Source: Rhizobium sophorae (lineage in GTDB: Bacteria > Pseudomonadota > Alphaproteobacteria > Rhizobiales > Rhizobiaceae). Taken from it: a stretch of DNA of 64,000 nucleotides. The notes under the pieces were generated by a model. The model was not told the origin of the DNA and did not search any database. It worked only from the letters and a program-made list of their open reading frames with translations. Positions within the stretch are counted from its first letter, which is position 1, and each line of letters begins with the position of its first letter. Below are positions 25,316 to 33,091 of the stretch, one piece after another. Made by a program: the position numbers and the translations under genes. The stretch spans positions 62,001-126,000 of the forward strand of contig NZ_JABFCN010000016.1 of assembly GCF_013087515.1 (NCBI RefSeq). Direction: 5' to 3'.

Positions 25316-26059
25316 GTGTCCGAAAAAGTCGAAGCCAAGCCGAATGCCCTCTGGGAAAATATCAAAGTCATCATCCAGGCGCTGATTTTGGCGATGGTGA
25401 TCCGAACGGTGCTGTTCCAGCCCTTTACCATTCCGTCCGGTTCGATGATGCCGACCCTGCTGGTCGGCGACTACATCTTCGTCAACAAGTTCGCTTACGG
25501 CTATTCGAAATATTCGCTGCCCTTCTCGCCGGATGTCTTCAGCGGCCGCCTGTTCGGCGCCGATCCGAAGCGTGGCGACATCGTCGTCTTCCGTTTCCCG
25601 CCGAACCCCGACATCGATTATATCAAGCGCTGCATCGGCCTGCCGGGTGACCGCATCCAGGTTACCGACGGCGTGCTCTACGTCAACGGCAAGCCGGTTC
25701 CGAAGGTGGCGGACGGTGCGTTCACTTCGGATTACAAGCTCGACCCGGGCGAGGACGTGCCGGTATTCCGCGAAACGCTCGACGACGGCAAGTCCTACGA
25801 CACGCTCGATCAGTCTCCGGTGTCGCGTGGCGATAACACCCGCGAATTCATAGTGCCGGAAGGCCATTATTTCATGATGGGCGACAATCGCGACAACTCG
25901 CTCGACAGCCGCTTTGACGTCGGCTTCGTGCCCGCCGAAAATCTTGTCGGCCGTGCCAGCGTCATCTTCTTCTCGCTCGGCAACGACACCTCCTTCCGCG
26001 AGATCTGGAAGTGGCCGACAAACATGCGTTGGGACCGCCTCTTCAAGGTTGTTGAATGA
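25316..26059 (+). CDS. lepB: Signal peptidase I
   Basis: A 247-residue inner-membrane protease (S26) that removes Sec and Tat signal peptides. One N-terminal membrane segment (LILAMVIRTVLFQPF) precedes the catalytic Ser in PSGSMMPTLLVGD (near residue 43). The general-base Lys is in YIKRCIGLPGDRI, and the GDNRDNSLDSR box is near residue 190. It starts at GTG with AAGGA upstream. Its last four bases overlap the rnc start (ATGA), implying coupled translation. Confidence 0.96.
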   Translation: MSEKVEAKPNALWENIKVIIQALILAMVIRTVLFQPFTIPSGSMMPTLLVGDYIFVNKFAYGYSKYSLPFSPDVFSGRLFGADPKRGDIVVFRFPPNPDIDYIKRCIGLPGDRIQVTDGVLYVNGKPVPKVADGAFTSDYKLDPGEDVPVFRETLDDGKSYDTLDQSPVSRGDNTREFIVPEGHYFMMGDNRDNSLDSRFDVGFVPAENLVGRASVIFFSLGNDTSFREIWKWPTNMRWDRLFKVVE

Positions 26060-26775
26060 GTAAGGCGCAGACGCTTTCTGCGACGGACCGCGCAAAGCTT
26101 GAAAGCCTGATCGGTCATGACTTTGCTGAAAAGGAACGCCTGGATCGCGCGCTGACCCATGCCAGCGCCCGCACCGAAAAGGGCGGAAATTACGAACGGC
26201 TGGAGTTCCTCGGCGACAGGGTTCTCGGGCTCTGCATCGCCGAGCTTCTGTTCCGCACCTTCGGCGCGGCGGCTGAAGGAGAACTTTCGGTTCGCCTCAA
26301 CCAGCTCGTCAGCGCCGAAACCTGTGCTGCGGTCGCCGACGAACTCAATCTTCACCTCTATATCCGCACCGGCGCCGATGTGAAGAAACTGACCGGCAAG
26401 CGCATGATGAATGTGCGCGCTGATGTCGTCGAAAGCCTGATCGCCGCGATTTATCTCGACGGCGGCCTCGAAGTCGCCCGCCGGTTCATTCTGCGTTACT
26501 GGCAAGGCAGGGCCGTGCGGGCCGATGGCGCCAAGCGCGACGCCAAGACCGAGCTGCAGGAATGGTCGCATGCGAAATTCGGCGTCACGCCGATCTACCG
26601 GGTTGATGAACGCAGCGGACCGGATCATGATCCGCGCTTCAAGGTGACGGTGGAAGTTGCTGGCATTAAGCCTGAAACCGGCGTAGAGCGGTCGAAGCGT
26701 GCCGCCGAACAGGTGGCGGCAACGAAGATGCTTGAGCGCGAAGGCATTTGGCAGCAATCGTCTGCCGGAAACTGA
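26056..26775 (+). CDS. rnc: Ribonuclease III
   Basis: A 239-residue double-strand RNase that processes rRNA precursors and structured mRNAs. The catalytic domain holds ERLEFLGDRVLGL (signature, near residue 48) and DVVESLIAAIYLDGG; the dsRNA-binding domain covers about 165-232 (TELQEWSHAKFG...). The start overlaps the lepB stop, and era begins 7 bases after its stop, giving the classical lepB-rnc-era operon. Confidence 0.97.
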   Translation: MSKAQTLSATDRAKLESLIGHDFAEKERLDRALTHASARTEKGGNYERLEFLGDRVLGLCIAELLFRTFGAAAEGELSVRLNQLVSAETCAAVADELNLHLYIRTGADVKKLTGKRMMNVRADVVESLIAAIYLDGGLEVARRFILRYWQGRAVRADGAKRDAKTELQEWSHAKFGVTPIYRVDERSGPDHDPRFKVTVEVAGIKPETGVERSKRAAEQVAATKMLEREGIWQQSSAGN

Positions 26776-26782
26776 CGGGACA

Positions 26783-27724
26783 ATGACACAAGAAGAAGAG
26801 ATCGCGGCCGAAGCTGCCGCAGAAACCAATGGTCCGACGCATTCTGGCTTTGTCGCGCTGATCGGGCCGACCAATGCCGGCAAGTCGACGCTGGTGAACC
26901 GCCTCGTCGGCGCCAAGGTCTCGATCGTCAGCCATAAGGTGCAGACGACGCGGGCTATCGTCCGCGGCATCGCGATCCACGACAATGCCCAGATCGTCTT
27001 CATGGATACGCCGGGTATCTTCAAGCCGCGCCGCCGGCTTGACCGCGCCATGGTGACCTCGGCCTGGGGCGGTGCGAGGGATGCCGATCTGATCGTGCTG
27101 CTGATCGACAGCGAGCGCGGCCTGCGCGGCGATGCCGAAGCCATCCTCGAAGGTCTCAAGGAAGTCCGGCAGCCGAAGATCCTGCTGCTCAACAAGATCG
27201 ACCGCGTCAACCGTGAGGATCTGCTGGCGCTGGCCGCGAGCGCCAACGAGAAGATCGCCTTCGACCGCACCTTCATGATCTCCGCCGAAAACGGCTCCGG
27301 TTGCGACGACCTCATGGACTATCTGGCGAAAACGCTCCCGGAGGGGCCGTGGTACTATCCGGAAGACCAGATCTCCGATCTGCCGATGCGCCAGCTCGCC
27401 GCCGAGATTACCCGTGAAAAGCTGTTTCTGCGCCTGCACCAGGAGCTTCCCTATGCATCGCATGTCGAAACGGAGAAGTGGGAAGAGCGCAAGGACGGCT
27501 CGGTGCGAATCGAGCAGGTGATCTATCTCGAGCGCGACAGCCAAAAGAAGATCGCGCTCGGCAAGGGCGGTGAAACCATCAAGGCGATCTCGACTGCTTC
27601 CCGTAAGGAATTGTCGGAGATCCTCGAACAGCCGGTCCATCTCTTCCTGTTCGTCAAGGTTCGCGAGAATTGGGGTGATGATCCCGAGCGGTTCCGCGAG
27701 ATGGGTCTCGATTTCCCGAAATAA
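26783..27724 (+). CDS. era: GTPase Era
   Basis: A 313-residue GTPase required for 30S subunit assembly; it binds the 3' end of 16S rRNA. GTPase motifs are G1 IGPTNAGKST, G3 DTPG and G4 NKID; the C-terminal KH domain includes GKGGETIKAIS. It has a short acidic N-terminal extension (MTQEEEIAAEAAAETNG) as in other Rhizobiales. A strong terminator lies 19 bases after the stop, ending the operon. Confidence 0.97.
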   Translation: MTQEEEIAAEAAAETNGPTHSGFVALIGPTNAGKSTLVNRLVGAKVSIVSHKVQTTRAIVRGIAIHDNAQIVFMDTPGIFKPRRRLDRAMVTSAWGGARDADLIVLLIDSERGLRGDAEAILEGLKEVRQPKILLLNKIDRVNREDLLALAASANEKIAFDRTFMISAENGSGCDDLMDYLAKTLPEGPWYYPEDQISDLPMRQLAAEITREKLFLRLHQELPYASHVETEKWEERKDGSVRIEQVIYLERDSQKKIALGKGGETIKAISTASRKELSEILEQPVHLFLFVKVRENWGDDPERFREMGLDFPK

Positions 27725-27742
27725 GCATGGCAAGGATTTCAT

Positions 27743-27767
27743 AGGGCTGGCGCCAGCCCTTTGTTTT
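27743..27767 (+). terminator. Intrinsic terminator of lepB-rnc-era
   Basis: AGGGCTGG (27743-27750) and CCAGCCCT (27753-27760) form an 8-bp stem followed by TTGTTTT. Confidence 0.85.
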
Positions 27768-27827
27768 CGCATAAAAAACTCGCATCGCTCACGGAACAAA
27801 TCCGTGGCTCGCGCATTCATTGATGAA

Positions 27828-27851
27828 CGGCGCGCCAACGTTGGCGCGCCG
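27828..27851. promoter_or_regulatory. 24-base perfect palindrome upstream of the Crp/Fnr gene
   Basis: CGGCGCGCCAAC (27828-27839) is followed directly by its exact complement, ending 23 bases before the start codon. A smaller stem (CACGGA/TCCGTG, 27791-27806) precedes it. It may be an operator or an RNA hairpin near the ribosome site; GATTTT follows, so termination is also possible. Confidence 0.5.
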
Positions 27852-27874
27852 ATTTTGCGACGGCAAGGGCAAGT

Positions 27875-28627
27875 ATGGCGACGTCGAGATCCATCAATTC
27901 TTTCAAGACCCCTTGCGAGCAATGTCCTTTGCGGCCCTTGCCGCATTTCAGGGAATTCAGTCGTGACGAGCTGGAATTCGTCTCGAGCTTCAAGAGGGGT
28001 GAGCTTGCCGTCGATGCCGGCTCCACCATCCTCGTCGAGGGCGCACACAGCGCTCATCTCTTCACGGTGCTTGCCGGCTGGGGCTTCCGCTACAAGATGC
28101 TGGAGGACGGACGCCGCCAGATTCTGAATTATATCATGCCGGGCGACCTGGTCGGACTGCAGGGAACGATTGCCGGTGAGATGCAACATTCCGTCGAAGC
28201 GCTTTCGCCCGTGTCCCTTTGTGTCTTCGAGCGTGACAGGCTGATGACGCTCTACAACAAGCACGCCTCGCTCGCCTTCGACATCACTTGGATCGCCGCG
28301 CGCGAGGAGCGCATCCTGGATGAGCATCTCTTGAGCATAGGCCGCCGCACGGCGCTGGAAAGAGCAGCCTACCTGATCGCTTTCCTGTTCGAGCGCGGTC
28401 GGAAGCTCAGTATCTTCAACGGCCGCAAATTCATCCCCATCACCCAGCAGCACATCGCCGACACGCTCGGTCTTTCCATCGTTCACACCAACAAGACGTT
28501 GAAAAAGCTCAGCGAACGCGGGTTGATCCGCTGGCAGGAGCGCGGCTGCGAGGTGCTGAATGGCGAGGAATTGATGGCGATATCAGGCTGGGAAGGGCTC
28601 GGAGAGGGCAAACGCCCGTTCATCTAA
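27875..28627 (+). CDS. Crp/Fnr family transcriptional regulator
   Basis: A 250-residue regulator with an N-terminal cyclic-nucleotide-binding-type barrel (about 30-150; LVEGAHSAHLFTVLAGWG, YIMPGDLVGLQGTI) and a C-terminal Crp-type helix-turn-helix (about 185-230; ITQQHIADTLGLSIVHTNKT). The N-terminus has only two nearby cysteines (CEQC), fewer than the four needed for an FNR [4Fe-4S] cluster, so oxygen sensing by that route is unlikely. It has no obvious partner operon. Palindromes lie on both sides of the gene. Confidence 0.9.
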   Translation: MATSRSINSFKTPCEQCPLRPLPHFREFSRDELEFVSSFKRGELAVDAGSTILVEGAHSAHLFTVLAGWGFRYKMLEDGRRQILNYIMPGDLVGLQGTIAGEMQHSVEALSPVSLCVFERDRLMTLYNKHASLAFDITWIAAREERILDEHLLSIGRRTALERAAYLIAFLFERGRKLSIFNGRKFIPITQQHIADTLGLSIVHTNKTLKKLSERGLIRWQERGCEVLNGEELMAISGWEGLGEGKRPFI

Positions 28628-28730
28628 AGCGCCTCGCGATCTTTCAGATTCACTCCTCGCGCTTTGGGTGTTTGTTCTACGCATGTCGTTAGCGCAAAAC
28701 CACTGCGCACTTTTGCGCGACATGCTTTAG
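28626..28730 (+). repeat. Diverged two-module palindromic repeat, copy 3
   Basis: AAAGCGC/GCGCTTT arms at 28627-28664, then GCATGTCG (28681-28688) pairing with CGACATGC (28718-28725) around GCGCAAAACC...CACTTTTGCGC. The second module has the same layout as module 2 of the elements at 25148 and 32942 (AAAACC..CACTTTT core), so it is a diverged member of that family. Confidence 0.6.
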
Positions 28731-28959
28731 CCAAGCAGCTTCGTTATGTCTTTTTTAAATGCAGATTAGCAGCAAGGAAAATAAGGTCGGCCGTCATCCT
28801 TCCTCCGATTTTGATTCTTATCGACCGGGCAGAAAAATGGTTTATTCAGAAAAGGTGGCGGAATTCACCGATAGCGTGCCATGCGGGGCACCGGAGGGCA
28901 ATGATGTTGGCGAAACGGCCGGGGCGCTGCGACAGGCGCCCGACGAGAGGCATCGAATC
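28628..28959. other. 332-base region between the Crp/Fnr gene and the response regulator
   Basis: The first 100 bases are the palindromic repeat. The remainder is open in the response-regulator frame from 28759 (67 extra codons, no family resemblance) and probably holds that gene's promoter. Confidence 0.4.
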
Positions 28960-29322
28960 ATGAGCGCAATCCGTGTTCTGGTTCTTGAAGACAGTCTGAT
29001 CATCGCGATGGAGGCGGAGGATATTCTCCGCCTGGCCGGCGTCGGGAGCATCGATATTGTCGGCAGCGTCGAACAGGCGAGGGCTGCCATTGCTGCGGAG
29101 ACATATGATTTCGCCCTTCTCGACGTCAATCTCGGCGAGGGCATGAGCTTCGGATTTGCCCGCCATCTTCTCGATATCGGCATTCCCTTCGGCTTCGTCA
29201 GCGGCTATTCCGATACCGGCGATTTCCCGCCCGATCTGCAGAACATACCGCTTCTGGTGAAGCCTTTCGACGAAACGGCGATGCGGGAGTTCCTGCAGAG
29301 GCTTTTCCCGGCTGTCGCCTGA
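28960..29322 (+). CDS. Single-domain response regulator
   Basis: A 120-residue receiver domain only. The acidic pocket is in VLVLEDSLIIAMEAED, the phosphoacceptor Asp is in FALLDVNLGEG (near residue 51), and the conserved Lys is in LLVKPFDE. There is no output domain, so it probably passes or buffers phosphate. The receiver resembles those linked to HWE/PhyR-type kinases in alphaproteobacteria (inference). The ATG at 28960 is preferred because the fold begins there and GAGAGG lies upstream; starts at 28759 or 28837 remain possible. No kinase is nearby. Confidence 0.8.
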   Translation: MSAIRVLVLEDSLIIAMEAEDILRLAGVGSIDIVGSVEQARAAIAAETYDFALLDVNLGEGMSFGFARHLLDIGIPFGFVSGYSDTGDFPPDLQNIPLLVKPFDETAMREFLQRLFPAVA

Positions 29323-29354
29323 CGCGGTCCATGACAGAATCCAGACCTTGCATT

Positions 29355-29394
29355 GGAGCGCGTCTTTTCAGACGCGCAAAGGACGCTGTAACGC
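29355..29394 (+). repeat. Short rhizobial palindromic repeat (GCGTCTTTTCAGACGC)
   Basis: A stem GCGCGTCT-TTTC-AGACGCGC followed by AAAGGACGCTGTAACGC. I recognise this as a very common intergenic element of Rhizobium and Agrobacterium. A diverged inverted copy is at 35906-35948. Confidence 0.75.
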
Positions 29395-29443
29395 ATTGAA
29401 TTATGCAGTAGAATGGATTCGTCAGCCGTAAGGACTTCTTTCG

Positions 29444-30214
29444 ATGCAGTGGCAGGACCATGCGATCATCCTGGGCGTCAAGCGCCACGGCGAGACGAGC
29501 GTCATCGCTGAGGTAATGACGCGTGATCGCGGCCGCCATCTCGGCCTGGTGCGCTCCGGCCGCTCGCGCGCCATGCAGCCGGTGCTGCAGGCGGGCAATG
29601 CCGTGGAGGTCATCTGGCGTGCCCGGCTTGACGAGCATCTGGGCGAATTCCGCGTCGAGCCGGTGACGCTGCGCGCTGCCCGGCTGATGGAAACGGCAAC
29701 CGCCGTCTACGGTGTCCAGGCGATGGGCGCGCTGCTGCGGCTGCTGCCGGAGCGTGACCCGCATCCGCACCTCTTCGATGCGCTGGAGGTCATCCTCGAT
29801 CACCTGCACAATCCGGCCGATGCCGGCGAACTCTTCGTGCGCTTCGAGCTTGCGGTGCTGAACGACCTCGGCTTCGGCCTCGATCTTGCCGAATGCGCCG
29901 CCACCGGCGCCCGTTCCGATCTCGTCTATGTCTCGCCGAAATCCGGCCGCGCGGTCAGCCGCGCCGCTGGTGCCCCCTGGGCGGACAAGATGCTGCTCCT
30001 GCCACCGTTCCTCAGCATCGAGGGCAATCACGCGGCCGACTTCGATAGTCTCGCAGCCGCATTCCGTCTGACAGGGTTCTTTCTGCATCGTCATGTCTAC
30101 GAGCCGCGCGGCATCGAGGCGGCAACTGCCCGCGAGGGCTTCGTTCAGGCGGCGCTCAAGGCGCTTAATCCAGCCTTGCGGACGCTTTCCGGCCCGAATG
30201 GTATTTCCGCCTGA
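29444..30214 (+). CDS. recO: DNA repair protein RecO
   Basis: A 256-residue RecO, which loads RecA on SSB-coated DNA with RecR in the RecF pathway. The N-terminal OB-fold is clear ([30 protein letters not shown]), followed by an all-helical C-terminal domain ([17 protein letters not shown]...). The region recO-era-rnc-lepB is a conserved neighbourhood in alphaproteobacteria, here interrupted by the Crp/Fnr and receiver genes. Confidence 0.95.
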   Translation: MQWQDHAIILGVKRHGETSVIAEVMTRDRGRHLGLVRSGRSRAMQPVLQAGNAVEVIWRARLDEHLGEFRVEPVTLRAARLMETATAVYGVQAMGALLRLLPERDPHPHLFDALEVILDHLHNPADAGELFVRFELAVLNDLGFGLDLAECAATGARSDLVYVSPKSGRAVSRAAGAPWADKMLLLPPFLSIEGNHAADFDSLAAAFRLTGFFLHRHVYEPRGIEAATAREGFVQAALKALNPALRTLSGPNGISA

Positions 30215-30315
30215 TCGCGTTTTTTACGGGTGCAAAACATCCTCCGGATTTGACGGTTTACCCGCCGATGAGCGCTTCCTATGTCTCCAGAGGATTGCCA
30301 ATCAAGGAGGACCTC

Positions 30316-31311
30316 ATGCTGACCAAGACCGCATCACCGACGACGATCACGCTCTGGACCGGCCGCGAAATTCTGCGCCTCGGTATGGGATGCTGGGCGA
30401 TTGGCGGTCCCTTCTTCGCCGGCGACACGCCGCTCGGCTGGGGCGATGTCGACGACGATGAATCCGTGCGGGCGATCAACTGCGCCATCGATCTCGGCAT
30501 CCGCTTCTTCGACACGGCCTCGAATTACGGCGCCGGCCACTCGGAGGAGGTGCTTGGCCGGGCGATCGGCAATCGCGACGATATCGTCGTCGCCACCAAG
30601 TTCGGCTTCGCCACCGATTCGCAAACCAAGCAGGCAACCGGCGCCTTTGCCGATGAGGCCTTCATCCGCCGTTCGGTCGAGACTTCGCTGCGCCGTCTCA
30701 AGCGCGATCGCCTCGATCTCCTGCAGTTCCATCTCAATGATTTTCCGCTGGAACAGTCGGATGCCGTCTTCGATATGCTGGAAGCGCTGCGCGCCGAAGG
30801 CAAGATCGATGCGTTCGGCTGGAGCACCGATTTTCCCGATCGTGCCGCCCGTCATGTCGGCCGCCAGGGCTACGTCTCGATCCAGCATACGATGAACGTT
30901 TTCGAACCGGTGCCGGAGATGATTGCGATGATCGAGGGGAAGGGGCTGATCTCCATCAATCGTGGTCCGCTGGCCATGGGGCTGCTGACCGGCAAGTTCA
31001 CCGCCGACAAGGCGGTGGGCGCCAAGGATGTCCGTGGGACGGCCCTTGACTGGATGGTCTATTTCAAGGACGGGCGCATGGCCCCGGAATTCGCCGCACG
31101 GCTCGATGCCGTCCGCGATCTCCTGACATCAGGCGGCCGCACGCTGACGCAGGGCGCGCTTGCCTGGCTCTGGGCACGCTCGCCGCGCACCCTTCCCATT
31201 CCGGGGTTCCGCACCGTTGCCCAGGTGGAGGAAAATGCCGGTGCGCTGGAGAAGGGACCACTGCCGGCCGATGTCATGGCGGAGATCGATGCCGCACTTG
31301 ATCGCGTCTGA
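30316..31311 (+). CDS. Aldo/keto reductase
   Basis: A 331-residue NADPH-dependent aldo/keto reductase of the larger microbial group (AKR11-13-like). The catalytic Asp and Tyr are in FFDTASNYGAGHSE (near residue 60), the Lys is in VVATKFGF and the His in LLQFHLND. The cofactor end is seen in SPRTLPIPGFRTVAQVEEN. AAGGAGG lies 5 bases before the chosen ATG; an upstream GTG/ATG reading has none. It is convergent with the MOSC gene (stops 5 bases apart). The substrate is unknown. Confidence 0.9.
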   Translation: MLTKTASPTTITLWTGREILRLGMGCWAIGGPFFAGDTPLGWGDVDDDESVRAINCAIDLGIRFFDTASNYGAGHSEEVLGRAIGNRDDIVVATKFGFATDSQTKQATGAFADEAFIRRSVETSLRRLKRDRLDLLQFHLNDFPLEQSDAVFDMLEALRAEGKIDAFGWSTDFPDRAARHVGRQGYVSIQHTMNVFEPVPEMIAMIEGKGLISINRGPLAMGLLTGKFTADKAVGAKDVRGTALDWMVYFKDGRMAPEFAARLDAVRDLLTSGGRTLTQGALAWLWARSPRTLPIPGFRTVAQVEENAGALEKGPLPADVMAEIDAALDRV

Positions 31312-31316
31312 AAAGG

Positions 31317-32174
31317 CTACGCTGCGGCGCGACGCTTGAGCGCCCAGCCTTCCGGCCTCTCTTCAACGATGCGAACGATGTCACCGATCGTGATGCTGCC
31401 GCTGCCGCGCGGCGTGACGTTCCAGCCGAAGAGCGGGCCGGGCACACGCCGGTCGGCCGACATGCGGATGCGGCCCATGGCCGGCATCGGGTTTGGTCCC
31501 TCGCGGGACCCGGTCAGTTGGTCCTGCGTCGTCATGATGCAGCGGGAGCAGGGTTTGACGAGATCGAAGCGGATGCCGGCGATCTCGATCGCCGCCCAGC
31601 GGTCCTCCGCCCAGGCCTCGTCTGTATCGATGACGATGTTCGGACGGAAGCGTTCCATGCCGACGCTGCCCTCGCCATGGGCGGCGAGATCGGCATTCAA
31701 TGCTTTCAGCGAGCCGGTCGTCGTCACCAGGATCTGGTAGCCGTCGGTAAAGGTCACGGGCGTGGCTTCGCCGGCCCATTCGGCATTCGCCGTCCGCCGC
31801 GCCTGCCCGTCGAAGAACACTAGGCCGACCTCGCGGCCAAGCCATTCCGAAAGCTGCCGGTTGCTCTCCGGATCGGCGATGGCGGCGCTGACGGCAGATT
31901 TCCACACGATCACATCCATGCGGGCTTCAGGCTGAGGCGATGGTACCGATATGTCCGTTTTCCCCTGCATCAGCAGCCGAAAGGCACTCGCTTCCGGCCG
32001 CACCTCGATGCGTGCGAGGTCGGGCAGCTCGCGCTGGGTGATGAAGTGCCCCTGCGCATCGGTGACCATCGCCCGCCGGTCGCCGGGAAGCCCGTAGGCG
32101 TCGATGTCGGCGGTCGGCAGCGCAATGCCGCGTGCGCTTTTGAGCGGGTAGATGAAGAGGTCGCTGACACGCAT
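31317..32174 (-). CDS. MOSC domain-containing protein
   Basis: A 285-residue protein with MOSC_N (about 1-110; LFIYPLKSARGIAL) and a MOSC domain (about 125-270). The conserved Cys expected to bind sulfur or molybdenum cofactor is in KPCSRCIMTTQD, and RFRPNIVIDTDEAWAED is also diagnostic. Relatives (YcbX, mARC) reduce N-hydroxylated compounds with a Moco centre. YcbX normally adds a ferredoxin domain, which is absent here, so an external electron donor would be needed. It is 9 bases downstream of an HD-domain gene on the same strand. Confidence 0.9.
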   Translation of the reverse strand: MRVSDLFIYPLKSARGIALPTADIDAYGLPGDRRAMVTDAQGHFITQRELPDLARIEVRPEASAFRLLMQGKTDISVPSPQPEARMDVIVWKSAVSAAIADPESNRQLSEWLGREVGLVFFDGQARRTANAEWAGEATPVTFTDGYQILVTTTGSLKALNADLAAHGEGSVGMERFRPNIVIDTDEAWAEDRWAAIEIAGIRFDLVKPCSRCIMTTQDQLTGSREGPNPMPAMGRIRMSADRRVPGPLFGWNVTPRGSGSITIGDIVRIVEERPEGWALKRRAAA

Positions 32175-32183
32175 GCCGTTCTC

Positions 32184-32828
32184 CTAGATTTCGTCCATGA
32201 ATTCCGAGAGAAAATCGCGCAGGCTTTTGTCACGCGCGGCCGCCAGCCTGCGGCCGGTCTCGGTCTGGAATCCGTCCGCCAGTTTGAACAGCTTCGTCTG
32301 GAAATGGTCAATGGCATAACGCTTGTCATCGAGCGGGCGGTCTGCCGCCGCCGGGTCGAACGGATCATAGAGCCCGGATCCCAGTCGCCCGGCGATATAG
32401 AAGCATCGTGCGGCGCCGATCATGCCGATCGCGTCCAGCCGGTCGGCATCCTGCAGGATCTTCGCCTCCAGCGTCTGCGGCGCCACCCCGGCCGAGAAGC
32501 TGTGCGCGGTGATTGCGTGGGCCGCGGCTTCGATATCCGCGCCGCTCCAGCCGAGTTCTGCCAGGATCGCCGATGCTTTCTCCGCCGCCAAAGCCGACGC
32601 TTTTGCCCGCAGCGGCGAATTCTTCTCGACGACGACGCAGTCGTGCAGCAGTACGGAAGCGGCAAGAACCTGCCCGTCGCCGCCTTCTCTCGCATGGATG
32701 CGCATGGCATTCCTGAAGACGCGCAGGATATGGGCAAGGTCGTGCGAGCCGTCGTCGCCGTCGGCCGCATGCGCAATCAGCGCCGCGGCAAGCGTTTCGT
32801 GTGGGGAGAAGGCTTCAGCCGCAAACAT
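32184..32828 (-). CDS. HD domain phosphohydrolase
   Basis: A 214-residue HD-superfamily hydrolase. Metal ligands are in HDLAHILRVFRNA (near residue 30), LLHDCVVVEK and LQDADRLDAIG. The C-terminal part is helical. It resembles the YedJ/YpgQ group of small nucleotide phosphohydrolases, but the substrate is unknown. The start at 32828 is chosen because AGGTGG is 4 bases upstream; an ATG at 32843 and longer readings reach into the palindromic repeat at 32942. It is translationally close to the MOSC gene. Confidence 0.85.
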   Translation of the reverse strand: MFAAEAFSPHETLAAALIAHAADGDDGSHDLAHILRVFRNAMRIHAREGGDGQVLAASVLLHDCVVVEKNSPLRAKASALAAEKASAILAELGWSGADIEAAAHAITAHSFSAGVAPQTLEAKILQDADRLDAIGMIGAARCFYIAGRLGSGLYDPFDPAAADRPLDDKRYAIDHFQTKLFKLADGFQTETGRRLAAARDKSLRDFLSEFMDEI

Positions 32829-32941
32829 AGCGCCACCTGTCATGAGGAAGATCGTTTTCCGCCGATAGAGCATCGGCGCGGAAGTGGATGCGGACGGTAA
32901 GAGAATGCGACAGCCAGATCTCGCAATCGCAGCCGATTTTC

Positions 32942-33055
32942 TAGAGCATGATGCCGAAAAGTGTGAGCGGTTTTCGGGCGACATCATGCTCTAACTATAT
33001 ATTGTAGAACAGGATTCAGATTTTAGGCCGACCTGGCCTAAAATCATCCTGTTCT
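32942..33055 (-). repeat. Two-module palindromic repeat, copy 2 (inverted)
   Basis: The same element as 25148-25260 in opposite orientation: TAGAGCATGATG...CATCATGCTCTA (32942-32993), a 12-base linker, and AGAACAGGAT...ATCCTGTTCT (33006-33055). It lies between the HD gene and the GGDEF-EAL gene. The two copies bracket a 7.7-kb segment. Confidence 0.9.
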
Positions 33056-33091
33056 AACGGCTTGCCGTGCGAGTCGCAATCGAGGGTGATC

